Assembly: GCF_947387555.1 (NCBI RefSeq)
Contig: NZ_CANDNZ010000007.1
Span: 310,001 to 374,000 of the forward strand
Direction of reading: 5' to 3'
DNA from: Thalassomonas sp. RHCl1
GTDB lineage: Bacteria > Pseudomonadota > Gammaproteobacteria > Enterobacterales > Alteromonadaceae
Length of the DNA: 64,000 bases
The notes below the pieces were generated by a model. It worked only from the letters and a program-made list of their open reading frames with translations, was not told where the DNA came from and ran no database searches. Positions 46,590-55,176 of this stretch are shown here, in pieces (the first letter of the stretch is position 1; each line of letters opens with the position of its first letter). A program made the position numbers and the translations under genes.

Positions 46590-47725
46590 TTTTTTATCGC
46601 TGAAATAGTGACGAATTTTTCATTGGTGGCAATCAGTTTGTGGTTGCCGAAAATACGTTGTAATTTAACATGATAACCTAATTGTCTGTTACCGATAATA
46701 CGCAATTCCCCGCCTTTTTTTAATACCCTGAAACTGTCATTGAACATTTGCCAGGCAATATGATCTGTGGTGGCGGTTTGCTGATGAAACGGCGGATTGC
46801 AAAGAATGACATCGGCACTGCCCGGCTCAAAGCCGGTCAGGCAGTCATTGACATGGAAAATACAGTTATCCACGACCTGGGGTAAGTTGTTTTCAATATT
46901 CTCGCGGGCAGAAGTGATGGCCATATGAGATTCATCGACAAACCGCACTTTGGCTTGCTCTTGGGCGGCGAGCACCGTTAAGCCGATAACGCCGTTACCG
47001 CAGCCTAAATCTATTACCCGGCTGCCGGCGGCGATTTCGGGTAAATTCTGGATAAAATAGCGGGCGCCTAAATCTAATTTCTCCCTGGCATAAACATTGG
47101 CGTGGTTACTCAGGGAAAAACGGGTATTTTCCAGTGGCCAAACCGTTGGAAAGGGGGAGTTATAATGGGCAGGGTTGTCCAGCTCGGCAAAGACCAGCCG
47201 GGCTTTTTTTACCGCCAATGAGGTTTTGGTGGTGCCCAGGTATTTTTCAAACTGTTTTAACGTCGATGTATGGATTTCTTTGGCGCGGTCGGCGGCAATG
47301 AAAATGACTTTTTCACTGTACTTTTGTTTTATTTTTAGCAGTTGCTCGCTGAGTAAGGACTTACTTTTTGGGATCTTGTATAAGATAACATCAATATCAT
47401 CCGGCAAGGGATCTAAACTGGTCAGTTGGCTGCGGTTATCATCACTGAGATGGTTTTGCTCCAGGTTATGCTTGATGCCGCAGATACTTAAAAAAGAATC
47501 GTTGACGGTAAAGAGTTGGTTTTCGGTGAAGTTTACCGTTAGTGCGCCAAATAAATCATTAAAGATTAACACTCTGGTGTCGGGTTTGATCAGCTGGTGC
47601 TGGGCAATATGGTTGACCAGGTACTCATCGGCGGCATCCCAGGCCTGTAAACTGCGGTTGACCTGTGCCAGGGGATAGCGGTCAAGGTGGAGGTTTCTGT
47701 CATTGATAATAAAAGGACTGAGCAT
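46586..47725 (-). CDS. rlmG: 23S rRNA (guanine-N2)-methyltransferase RlmG
   Basis: A 379-aa S-adenosylmethionine-dependent methyltransferase with a tandem fold: an inactive N-terminal half and a catalytic C-terminal half with the SAM motif VIDLGCGNGVIGLTVL and the amino-methylation motif LCNPPFHQ. E. coli RlmG (YgjO) is 378 aa and methylates G1835 of 23S rRNA; RsmC is the close relative and is shorter (343 aa). The length and TTDHIAWQMFNDSFRVL stretch favour RlmG. It is the first gene of the rlmG-yajG-ppi operon. Confidence 0.87.
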   Translation of the reverse strand: MLSPFIINDRNLHLDRYPLAQVNRSLQAWDAADEYLVNHIAQHQLIKPDTRVLIFNDLFGALTVNFTENQLFTVNDSFLSICGIKHNLEQNHLSDDNRSQLTSLDPLPDDIDVILYKIPKSKSLLSEQLLKIKQKYSEKVIFIAADRAKEIHTSTLKQFEKYLGTTKTSLAVKKARLVFAELDNPAHYNSPFPTVWPLENTRFSLSNHANVYAREKLDLGARYFIQNLPEIAAGSRVIDLGCGNGVIGLTVLAAQEQAKVRFVDESHMAITSARENIENNLPQVVDNCIFHVNDCLTGFEPGSADVILCNPPFHQQTATTDHIAWQMFNDSFRVLKKGGELRIIGNRQLGYHVKLQRIFGNHKLIATNEKFVTISAIKK

Positions 47726-47851
47726 GGTGTTAATAACTTTTATTTGGGCCTGTCCCGGGTCTGGACCGGAGGTAAATATGGAGAATAGGCCGTTATTGTG
47801 ACAAAATTCCGTTAATGTCGCCAGTTTTATACTATGTCCGCGTAGTAAGGA

Positions 47852-48433
47852 ATGATTATTAACATCACCGCCACCAATGCCGATTTGCAGTATTTCCCGG
47901 ATTTTATCCCTATGGCCAGGAGCCGGCTGTTATATGATGAGCTGGCACAGCAACTGGACTGGTCCCAGGACAGTATTGTGCTTTACGGTAAACCCGTGCT
48001 GATCCCCAGGTTGCAAGCCTGGTATGGTGATGATGGTCTTGATTATACCTATTCAGGGCTCACTTTATCGGCAAAACCCTGGTTGCCGGTATTGACACAG
48101 CTAAAGCAAATGGTGGAAGCAAAAACCGGGAAGCCGTTTAATGCCGTGCTGGCAAACCTTTATCGTGACGGTAATGATACCGTTGGCTGGCACAGTGATG
48201 ATGAACCTGAATTGGGGGAAAATCCGGTGATCGCTTCTTTGTCATTCGGCGGGGAAAGAAACTTTAACTTAAAGCATAAAATTTCTGGTGAAAAGCTGAC
48301 GGTACCTTTAAAATCAGGCAGTTTGCTGACCATGGCCGGGCAAACCCAGCGTTATTGGCAGCACTGTTTGCCGCGGACAAAAAAGGCAAAATTGCCGCGA
48401 ATTAACCTGACGTTTCGGCAAATAAAAAGCTAA
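47852..48433 (+). CDS. AlkB-like 2-oxoglutarate/Fe(II) dioxygenase
   Basis: A 193-aa non-haem iron dioxygenase of the ALKBH2/3 type, predicted to remove alkyl groups from DNA or RNA bases by oxidation. The iron-binding HxD is in TVGWHSDDE and the distal His in QHCLPRT; the 2-oxoglutarate Arg follows in PRINLTFR. The TYSGLTLSAKPWLP stretch is the substrate lid. It is divergent from rlmG. It lacks the Ada-type partner seen with E. coli alkB. The start has a tightly spaced AAGGA. Confidence 0.88.
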   Translation: MIINITATNADLQYFPDFIPMARSRLLYDELAQQLDWSQDSIVLYGKPVLIPRLQAWYGDDGLDYTYSGLTLSAKPWLPVLTQLKQMVEAKTGKPFNAVLANLYRDGNDTVGWHSDDEPELGENPVIASLSFGGERNFNLKHKISGEKLTVPLKSGSLLTMAGQTQRYWQHCLPRTKKAKLPRINLTFRQIKS

Positions 48434-48571
48434 AAATATTTTTTCAGGTTTAGCAAAACCTTATGATTTTTTCATTCAATCGGCCGTCTTGTTTGATGGC
48501 ATATTCAATCTAACAAACTAGAGTTAATGATGATAGGCCAGTTACCGGGCTAATATCATCAGGGAAATAAC

Positions 48572-48898
48572 ATGACAATTGAAGCCATAATCGAAGAAAA
48601 GTTACTCACGGCATTCTCTCCCGTGCATTTGGATGTGATTAATGAAAGTCACCAGCACAACGTGCCCCCGGGCAGCGAATCGCATTTTAAAGTGATCATA
48701 GTCTCAGAAAAATTTGAAGGGGAGCGTTTGATCAACCGTCACCGGGCCATCAATACCTTGCTGGCCACCGAGTTGGCGGAGCATATCCATGCCCTGGCTC
48801 TGCATACCTATACCGAAAAAGAATGGCAGAATTATTACGCTGAGAATACGCCGTTATCGCCTAAGTGTCTGGGAGGCGGGAAAAAGCAGTCGGTATAA
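48572..48898 (+). CDS. bolA: BolA family protein
   Basis: A 108-aa member of the BolA family. The [24 protein letters not shown] stretch carries the class signature (a FK-V-VSE beta strand and the RHR helix start), with [13 protein letters not shown] at the end. BolA acts with monothiol glutaredoxins in iron-sulfur trafficking and as a morphology/biofilm regulator in stationary phase. It has a C-terminal extension ([11 protein letters not shown]). It stands alone, with its own terminator. Confidence 0.93.
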   Translation: MTIEAIIEEKLLTAFSPVHLDVINESHQHNVPPGSESHFKVIIVSEKFEGERLINRHRAINTLLATELAEHIHALALHTYTEKEWQNYYAENTPLSPKCLGGGKKQSV

Positions 48899-48927
48899 AA
48901 GCAAACAAGTGTTAACTTTTGTAAGTG

Positions 48928-48956
48928 AAAAGCGACTTCCCCGGAAGTCGCTTTTT
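48928..48956 (+). terminator. intrinsic terminator after bolA
   Basis: A 13-base-pair stem (AAAAGCGACTTCC/GGAAGTCGCTTTT) with a two-base loop and a terminal T run, 29 bases after the stop. Confidence 0.9.
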
Positions 48957-49032
48957 AATTACGGTTTTAATAATGATATTTTTCAGCAAAAGGGCCTGAA
49001 ATCATAATGCCTGTTAGCTTATCGCTATGTGC

Positions 49033-49662
49033 TTATTTTTTACGTCGGCCAAATCCCAGCCCTAGTAAACTCAGTCCCAATAATGCAATAGTTGCCGGCT
49101 CAGGAACTTCCGATGCACCGGACAAGGTATTGAAAGAGAAATTATCAAATCCCCAATAAGGTCCTGTGGTACCGGAAGTTTGAAAAGTCACCGAGGTGAA
49201 GGCTTTATCTGTGGTGAAACCGGCAAAGCCATAGGCGTTGGATGATGAAGCTGCCGATATGACATCACCGGCATCCGTGGTGGCGGTTACCCAGATACCG
49301 TTGCCGTAAAAGTCACCAAAATCAAAACTGAGTGAAGTGATGGCTTCATCAAAAGTTGCCATATAACCGCCGTCCTGCAGATCCAGCCAACCTGTGTTGT
49401 GCCAGGCGGGATCCAGGTTCGAGTCATAAAGGCTATAAATAGCGCCGGCATTAAAAGTCACGCCGTCAACATAATACTCAGAGCCTCGACTGACTAACGA
49501 ACTCTGGCCCTGTTCGCCATTAAAGTCGATTGTTGTAGTATCGCCGGTAGCTGCAGCCCAGTTGGAAAAGCTATCGTAGGTTATTAGCTCTGCACTGGCC
49601 GGGGCGGCAAGCATTAGTGCACTCATCAAAACGCTTGCCTGGGAAATCTGTTTGATCATCAT
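49033..49662 (-). CDS. secreted PEP-CTERM sorting-domain protein
   Basis: A 209-aa exported protein. The ATG at 49662 has an AGGAG ribosome-binding site eight bases upstream and gives a signal peptide ending near residue 24 (APASA/E). The mature part is rich in Ser, Thr, Gly and aromatics (SNWAAATGDTTTIDFNG, ITSLSFDFGDFYGNG), like extracellular beta-sandwich proteins. The C-terminus is a textbook PEP-CTERM tail: VPEP, a hydrophobic helix (ATIALLGLSLLGLGF) and GRRKK. It should be processed by an exosortase, which is not in the window. A sigma-54 promoter lies upstream (49715-49730), matching known PrsR/RpoN control of such genes. Confidence 0.85.
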   Translation of the reverse strand: MMIKQISQASVLMSALMLAAPASAELITYDSFSNWAAATGDTTTIDFNGEQGQSSLVSRGSEYYVDGVTFNAGAIYSLYDSNLDPAWHNTGWLDLQDGGYMATFDEAITSLSFDFGDFYGNGIWVTATTDAGDVISAASSSNAYGFAGFTTDKAFTSVTFQTSGTTGPYWGFDNFSFNTLSGASEVPEPATIALLGLSLLGLGFGRRKK

Positions 49663-50083
49663 ATAAGTACTCCTATAAAAATATATGATTGGGTTGTTTG
49701 CAGTGAATCTAGCCAGCAAAGATAAAGCCAGTTTTTTATGTTTTTGATATATAAGTGTTTATAATGTGAACGCTGGGTTTTTGACGGGCCTTTAAATTAC
49801 TTACGGCAGCAGATAAGTTGTTGCTTGAGTGACAATTGCCCTTGTTGTAACAAAAAAGCGCCCGCTTTTTGAAGGCCTCTACTGCCGCTGCTCCGGAGGT
49901 TGGTAAACCTTGAGCTGTTACTTTTTACTTGGCCGTTGATTTTGCCCGGACAGGAAAATAAACCGTAATTTAGGCCAGAGCTCAGTAAATTCAACCGTTT
50001 TTCAAGGTAAGGTTTCCAATTTTTGTCAAATTCTGTTATTTGTTTACCCCATTAAAAAGAATAACTATTTTTTGGAAACAGGT
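49663..50083. other. divergent region between PEP-CTERM and TRAP genes
   Basis: About 420 bases holding the sigma-54 promoter of the PEP-CTERM gene (49715-49730). No convincing gene: a - strand frame at 49797-49994 starts at TTG without a ribosome-binding site. The TRAP promoter probably lies in the AT-rich 50020-50075 segment. Confidence 0.45.
49715..49730 (-). promoter_or_regulatory. sigma-54 (RpoN) promoter of the PEP-CTERM gene
   Basis: Reading the - strand, TGGC, seven bases, then TTGCT: the invariant GG and GC have exact -24/-12 spacing. Transcription would start near 49704, about 40 bases before the ATG. Confidence 0.65.
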
Positions 50084-50653
50084 ATGTTGGTTAACGGGCT
50101 AAAAAACGCCGTCGCCGTCATCGATAGCTTTACCGAGTTAACCGGCAAAATAATCGCCTGGCTAACCCTGGTCATGGTGTTGATGACATTCATCATTGTC
50201 TTATTGCGTTACGGCTTTAATCTTGGCTGGGTGGCCATGCAGGAGTCGGTGCTTTATTTTCACGGCATCGTTTTTATGCTCGGCGCCGCCTATACCCTCA
50301 AAGCCGACGGTCATGTGCGGGTCGATATTTTCTACCAGAGGTTTTCGGCTAAAACCAAGGCGTTGGTGAATCTGTTGGGCGGAATTTTTCTGTTATTGCC
50401 TGTGGTGGTGTTTATTTTCTATATCAGCCTGGATTACGTGGTTATTTCCTGGCAAATCATGGAGAAGTCTTCCGAAGCCGGTGGCTTGCCGCTGGTTTAT
50501 CTCAATAAATCCCTGTTGTTGCTATTGCCGGTGACCTTGTTGCTGCAAGGTCTGGCGGAAATCATGCGCAACCTGGCTTTCTTGTTTGCTGGTAATAGTG
50601 TCGATAAAAATGCCGGTAACAACTCAGATAACAGCAAAACGGGAGAGAGCTAG
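50084..50653 (+). CDS. dctQ: TRAP transporter small permease (DctQ-like)
   Basis: A 189-aa membrane protein with four helices, the small membrane subunit of a tripartite ATP-independent periplasmic transporter. The GWVAMQESVLYFHGIVFMLGAAYTLK stretch is a DctQ signature. The ATG at 50084 is chosen; a TTG four codons earlier is less likely. The large permease follows after two bases and the binding protein after that (order Q-M-P). The acidic/asparagine-rich C-terminus is variable. Confidence 0.9.
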   Translation: MLVNGLKNAVAVIDSFTELTGKIIAWLTLVMVLMTFIIVLLRYGFNLGWVAMQESVLYFHGIVFMLGAAYTLKADGHVRVDIFYQRFSAKTKALVNLLGGIFLLLPVVVFIFYISLDYVVISWQIMEKSSEAGGLPLVYLNKSLLLLLPVTLLLQGLAEIMRNLAFLFAGNSVDKNAGNNSDNSKTGES

Positions 50654-50655
50654 CC

Positions 50656-52041
50656 ATGGAATACGCAGCAATTTTGATGTTTGTCGTGGTATGCCTGGTA
50701 TTATTGCTGGGTTACCCGGTCGCGTTATCCCTGGCGGGCACCGCGCTTTTGTTTGCCGGGGCAGGTATGGCCCTGGATGTCTTTGATCCCGCTTTTTTAA
50801 CCGCTTTACCCAGCCGTCTTTACGGGGTGGTGAATAACCAGACCTTACTGGCGGTGCCGCTGTTTGTTTTTATGGGGGCCATGCTTGAGCGCTCGAAAAT
50901 CGCGGAAAACCTGCTCAATGCCATGTCCCTGCTTTTTGGTCGTTTTCACGGCGGTTTAGGGATTTCGGTTATTCTGGTTGGGGCCTTACTGGCGGCAAGT
51001 ACCGGGATCGTCGGAGCGACAGTGGTGACCATGGGGCTGTTGTCCTTGCCTACCATGCTTAAACGCGGTTATAGCCCGGCTTTTTCCTCCGGGATCATTT
51101 GTGCTACCGGTACCCTTGGCCAGATAATTCCTCCTTCTATTGCCCTGGTTTTACTCGGTGATGTGTTATCCAATGCCTACCAGAAAGCCCAGCTGGATAT
51201 GGGCATATTCAGTCCGGAAACCGTCTCTGTAGGGGATTTGTTTGCCGGTGCGGTAGTGCCGGGGTTGATTTTGGTGGGCTTTTATATTCTTTATTGCCTG
51301 GTGCTTGCCGTGGTTAAGCCCGACATTATGCCGCGTCTGGAAGCCGAAGACATAGAAAAACTCACACAGAATCAGTCTGTTCCGGCCTTGATGTTGTCAG
51401 CATTAGTGCCGCCGCTGTTATTGATGGTGGCGGTATTGGGCTCTATTCTACTGGGTTTTGCCACGCCTACCGAGGCGGCAGGTGTCGGAGCCATGGGAGC
51501 GACCTTATTAGCTTTGGCGCAAAAGAAATTGACCCTGGAAAATTTACGGGCGGTGATGCAAAGCACCACCAAGATCACCGCCATGGTGTTTTTGATCCTT
51601 ATAGGCGCCAGTTTGTTTTCCCTGGTGTTTCGCGGTTTTGGCGGCGAAGAGCTGGTACACGGCTTTTTCCAGCAGATGCCGGGCGGGGTTGTCGGCGCGA
51701 CCTTGATTGTGATGCTGGTGATCTTTTTATTAGGTTTTATCCTGGACTTTATCGAGATCACTTTTGTGGTGGTGCCCATCGTTGCCCCGGTTTTATTGGC
51801 CATGGGGCTTGATCCTATCTGGCTGGGCATTATGATAGCCATTAACCTGCAAACCTCCTTTTTGACGCCGCCGTTTGGTTTTGCGTTATTTTATCTACGC
51901 GGGGTTGCAGCTAAATCGGTGCGCACGGCAGATATTTACCGCGGTGTGATCCCTTTTATTGCGATGCAGCTGGTTTTGCTGATCGCCCTGGCGATTTGGC
52001 CGGAATTAGTCACCTGGTTGCCTGAGCTGATGTACAAATAA
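50656..52041 (+). CDS. dctM: TRAP transporter large permease (DctM-like)
   Basis: A 461-aa permease with about 12 helices that uses a sodium gradient to import the substrate. Family signatures include SGIICATGTLGQIIPPSIALVLLG and the second-half ATPTEAAGVGAMGATLLALAQ, then LQTSFLTPPFGFALFYLRG. It is co-transcribed with dctQ (two-base gap) and followed by the binding protein after 18 bases. In a sodium-based marine cell the nqr pump encoded 3 kb downstream would supply the driving gradient. Confidence 0.93.
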   Translation: MEYAAILMFVVVCLVLLLGYPVALSLAGTALLFAGAGMALDVFDPAFLTALPSRLYGVVNNQTLLAVPLFVFMGAMLERSKIAENLLNAMSLLFGRFHGGLGISVILVGALLAASTGIVGATVVTMGLLSLPTMLKRGYSPAFSSGIICATGTLGQIIPPSIALVLLGDVLSNAYQKAQLDMGIFSPETVSVGDLFAGAVVPGLILVGFYILYCLVLAVVKPDIMPRLEAEDIEKLTQNQSVPALMLSALVPPLLLMVAVLGSILLGFATPTEAAGVGAMGATLLALAQKKLTLENLRAVMQSTTKITAMVFLILIGASLFSLVFRGFGGEELVHGFFQQMPGGVVGATLIVMLVIFLLGFILDFIEITFVVVPIVAPVLLAMGLDPIWLGIMIAINLQTSFLTPPFGFALFYLRGVAAKSVRTADIYRGVIPFIAMQLVLLIALAIWPELVTWLPELMYK

Positions 52042-52071
52042 AACATCCGGGCAAAAACAATGGAAATAAGA

Positions 52072-53175
52072 ATGATAAACAAAATGAATAAATGGATCTC
52101 GGTCAGCCTGCTGGCGATTTCAAGTTTAGCGTTAACCGCCTGCGGCGATAAGCAAAGCGGCGGTCAAAGCGGGCAAAGCGCACAAGTAAAAACCTATAAA
52201 TGGAAAATGGTGACCTCCTGGCCGAAAAACTTCCCCGGGCTGGGTATGGCGCCGGAAAAGTTTGCTAAAAATGTCGATGAAATGAGCGGCGGCCGGTTAA
52301 AGGTTCAGGTATATGGCGCCGGTGAACTGGTGCCCGGGTTCCAGGTGTTTGATGCCGTTTCCGGCGGTACTGCACAAATGGGTCACAGCGGTTCATATTA
52401 CTGGAAAGGCAAGATCCCTTCTTCGCCGTTATTCGGCGCTATTCCTTTTGGCATGACCGCGACTGAATTAAATGCCTGGCTGCATTATGGCGGCGGTCTG
52501 GAGTTATGGCAGGAGATGTATAAACCTTTTGGCATTATTCCTATGGCGGGGGGCAACTCGGGGGCGCAGTTTGCCGGTTGGTTTAAAAAAGAAATTAACT
52601 CGATGGACGACCTTAAGGGGTTGAAAATGCGTATTCCGGGACTTGCCGGAGAAGTATTGCAGCGTGCCGGTGCGGTGCCGGTCACCTTAACCGGCGGCGA
52701 GATTTTCTCTTCCTTGCAAAGCGGCGCCATAGACGCGTCGGAATGGGTAGGTCCTTATAATGACCTGGCATTTGGCTTCTATCAGGCGGCGGAATATTAT
52801 TATTCTTCTATCTGGCATGAGCCGGGTACCGGACTGGAATTTCTGATCAATGAAAAAGCCTATAATGAATTACCCAAGGATTTGCAAAAAATCGTCGAAG
52901 TGGCGGCCCGGGCGGTGAATGAATCGACCCTGGATGAATATAATGCCCGCAACAACGAAGCTTTGCACCAGCTACAGGAACAGCACAAAGTGAAATTACG
53001 TACCTTGCCTGAGCCGGTGTTGGCAGAATTAAAACGCATCACCGCCGAGGTGATGGCGGAGCAGGCAAGTAAAGATGCCGGTTTTGCCAAGGTATGGAAG
53101 TCTTACAGTGAGTTTATGGCCTCTATTCGTGAATATCATGATTTGACGCTTAAGGAATATTATTTAAACCGCTAA
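52072..53175 (+). CDS. dctP: TRAP substrate-binding lipoprotein (TakP-like)
   Basis: A 367-aa periplasmic solute receptor. The lipobox LALTAC sets the lipidated cysteine at residue 24 from the ATG at 52072 (GGAA upstream); ATG 52060 is the alternative. A membrane-tethered receptor is unusual but known in TRAP systems. Ligand-site landmarks match the alpha-keto acid receptor TakP: the arginine in KMRIPGLAGEVLQRAG, GGEIFSSLQSGAIDASEWVGPYND and SIWHEPGTGLEF. A 2-oxo acid such as pyruvate is the best guess for the ligand. Confidence 0.88.
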   Translation: MINKMNKWISVSLLAISSLALTACGDKQSGGQSGQSAQVKTYKWKMVTSWPKNFPGLGMAPEKFAKNVDEMSGGRLKVQVYGAGELVPGFQVFDAVSGGTAQMGHSGSYYWKGKIPSSPLFGAIPFGMTATELNAWLHYGGGLELWQEMYKPFGIIPMAGGNSGAQFAGWFKKEINSMDDLKGLKMRIPGLAGEVLQRAGAVPVTLTGGEIFSSLQSGAIDASEWVGPYNDLAFGFYQAAEYYYSSIWHEPGTGLEFLINEKAYNELPKDLQKIVEVAARAVNESTLDEYNARNNEALHQLQEQHKVKLRTLPEPVLAELKRITAEVMAEQASKDAGFAKVWKSYSEFMASIREYHDLTLKEYYLNR

Positions 53176-53284
53176 GGCATTTTCTTAGCCAGAAAATGAC
53201 TGCTCGTACCTCTTGCCGTAGCAAGGAGGAGTAAACTAGCGGCCATTATTAGTTATTCATAAAGAACGTGAGTGGTGTTTTTGA

Positions 53285-53306
53285 GAAGATAACCGCTGTT
53301 ATCTTC
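53285..53306. promoter_or_regulatory. perfect palindrome upstream of fabV (candidate operator)
   Basis: GAAGATAAC and GTTATCTTC flank a four-base spacer (CGCT). It is 78 bases before the fabV ATG and next to a TTGAGA (53281-53286) that could be a -35. No T tract follows, so an operator is likelier than a terminator. Confidence 0.55.
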
Positions 53307-53384
53307 CAATGGACTCATGTTTAAATAGACATTGCCGCCTTATTACGGCGGCAGTAAAAACAATTATATCGAAAAGGTTTTCCT

Positions 53385-54575
53385 ATGGTTATTCAGCCAA
53401 AAATTCGTGGTTTTATTTGTACAAATGCTCATCCTACGGGTTGTGAAGCACATGTAAATGAGCAAATCTCTTATGTCAGAGCCCAGATACAGGCGGAAAC
53501 TAAGCCAAAAAATGTCCTGGTGATCGGGGCGTCTACCGGTTATGGCCTGGCTTCACGTATTACCGCCGCCTTTGGTAACAATGCTAAAACCTTAGGGGTT
53601 TTCTTTGAAAAGCCGCCGACAGAAAAGAAAACCGCTTCCGCCGGTTGGTACAATACCGCCGCTTTTCAAAAAGCCGCTGATGAAATCGGCCTGTGGTCAA
53701 AAAATATCAATGGTGATGCTTTCTCTAATGAAATCAAAGAAAAAACCATTGATGTTATCAAAGAAGACTTAGGTCAGATCGATTTAGTGGTTTACAGCCT
53801 GGCATCGCCACGCCGTACCGATCCTGTGACCGGCGAAGTTTATTCATCGACCCTGAAACCCATTGGCCAGGATGTCACCACAAAAAACTTAAATACTTCG
53901 AAACGCATTATCGACGAAGTGTCTGTTGAAGCGGCAAGCGAAGATGAAATTGCCAATACTGTTAAGGTAATGGGCGGCGAAGACTGGGAATTATGGATTA
54001 ATGCCCTCAAAGAAGCTGGTGTCCTGGCGGATGGCTTTAAAACCGTTGCTTATACCTATATAGGTAAAGAGCTGACCTGGCCGATTTACGGTAAGGCTAC
54101 CATAGGCCGAGCCAAAGATGATTTAGACCGGGCTTCAAGTGCCATTAAAACCGCTACCGCCGATATTCAGGGGCAAGCTTATGTGACTTCCCTTAATGCC
54201 GTGGTCACTCAGGCGAGTTCGGCTATTCCTATTATGCCGCTTTATATTTCCGCCATGTTTAAAGTCATGAAGGGCGACGGTACCTATGAAGGCTGTATCG
54301 AGCAAATTCAGGGCTTATTCCGTGACAATTTATACGGTAAAAACCCTACTCTGGATGATATGGGCCGTTTACGCCAGAACAACAAAGAGCTTGAAGACAG
54401 CGTTCAGCAACGGGTGACGGATATCTGGAACAAGGTAACTACAGACACCATAGATGAGTTAACTGATTATAGCGGTTATCATAAGGAGTTTTTACATCTG
54501 TTTGGTTTTGAACTTGCCGGTGTTGATTATGATGCCGATGTTAGCCCGCTAGCAGAGATCAATAACCTGGTTTAA
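53385..54575 (+). CDS. fabV: enoyl-[acyl-carrier-protein] reductase FabV
   Basis: A 396-aa NADH-dependent enoyl-ACP reductase that completes each cycle of fatty acid elongation; FabV enzymes are largely insensitive to triclosan. The Tyr-x8-Lys catalytic motif is in IYGKATIGRAK, the nucleotide-binding loop in VIGASTGYGLASR, and the N-terminal PKIRGFICTNAHPTGC is diagnostic. Length matches the Vibrio enzyme. The gene stands alone; a palindrome upstream may bind a lipid-responsive regulator. Confidence 0.97.
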   Translation: MVIQPKIRGFICTNAHPTGCEAHVNEQISYVRAQIQAETKPKNVLVIGASTGYGLASRITAAFGNNAKTLGVFFEKPPTEKKTASAGWYNTAAFQKAADEIGLWSKNINGDAFSNEIKEKTIDVIKEDLGQIDLVVYSLASPRRTDPVTGEVYSSTLKPIGQDVTTKNLNTSKRIIDEVSVEAASEDEIANTVKVMGGEDWELWINALKEAGVLADGFKTVAYTYIGKELTWPIYGKATIGRAKDDLDRASSAIKTATADIQGQAYVTSLNAVVTQASSAIPIMPLYISAMFKVMKGDGTYEGCIEQIQGLFRDNLYGKNPTLDDMGRLRQNNKELEDSVQQRVTDIWNKVTTDTIDELTDYSGYHKEFLHLFGFELAGVDYDADVSPLAEINNLV

Positions 54576-54586
54576 TCACCAGGTTA
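54563..54586 (+). terminator. hairpin overlapping the fabV stop codon
   Basis: TAACCTGG and CCAGGTTA pair across an eight-base loop. No T tract follows, so termination is only possible. Confidence 0.4.
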
Positions 54587-55176
54587 ACCTTGTGGTTTAT
54601 AGCTAAACCAACAATTTATCTTTGTGATAAAGCCGTTTTCAGCCGAAAGAAAACTTCAATATTCTCGCTAATAATGAAGTAATTTGGCTGTAAGCGGCAA
54701 AATCCAATTTTATTGTCCCTGGTCAAGCCCGGGATCCTTCCTTTGTAATATAAAACCTAGTGGTTATTGTTAAACCATTTTTGCCTGAAATTTGACCGTT
54801 ATCCAGCTAAGCAAAGCTTTTTGCCGCTTGTTTATTTTAGCGCAAGTCAAAGTTTTGCTGCATTTGCAGGCAGGATGGCAATTAATCGTCTAAATTGTAA
54901 TGAAAAATGACAATGGCCCGTAGAATAAAAAACAGCTTTTTGCTAAAATCGCGCCAGATTTTTAACTTAGAGCCAGTGGATGTTAATTTCTTAGGAAATT
55001 AGCTGTTCTGCTGAAATACACTGAAATCGATTATTTATCTTACTTGGTTATTGTTTAAGTCTTTGTTTACTATGCTGTTTGGATGTATTTTCAGGCCGTC
55101 GTTAAGTAATGGTTAAGCACGTCAGGTACGTTAGATTATTGATTTTGATACTCCCGTCAAAGTAGTGCAAGTGTTT
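54576..55176. other. 600-base region upstream of the nqr operon
   Basis: No open frame of interest. AT-rich, with a small palindrome (AATTTC-TTAG-GAAATT at about 54983-54998) and a promoter candidate TTGGTT (55044-55049), 18 bases, then TACTAT (55068-55073), about 105 bases before nqrA. The unusual length suggests regulated or multiple promoters, but no factor-binding site was identified. Confidence 0.4.

Noticed and set aside
49797-49994. 65-codon - strand frame between the PEP-CTERM and TRAP genes
   Set aside because: It starts at TTG, has no ribosome-binding site, and its Ser/Gln-rich product resembles nothing.
54576-55176. Riboswitch or small RNA in the long nqr leader
   Set aside because: No known riboswitch pattern or extended stable structure could be recognised by eye.
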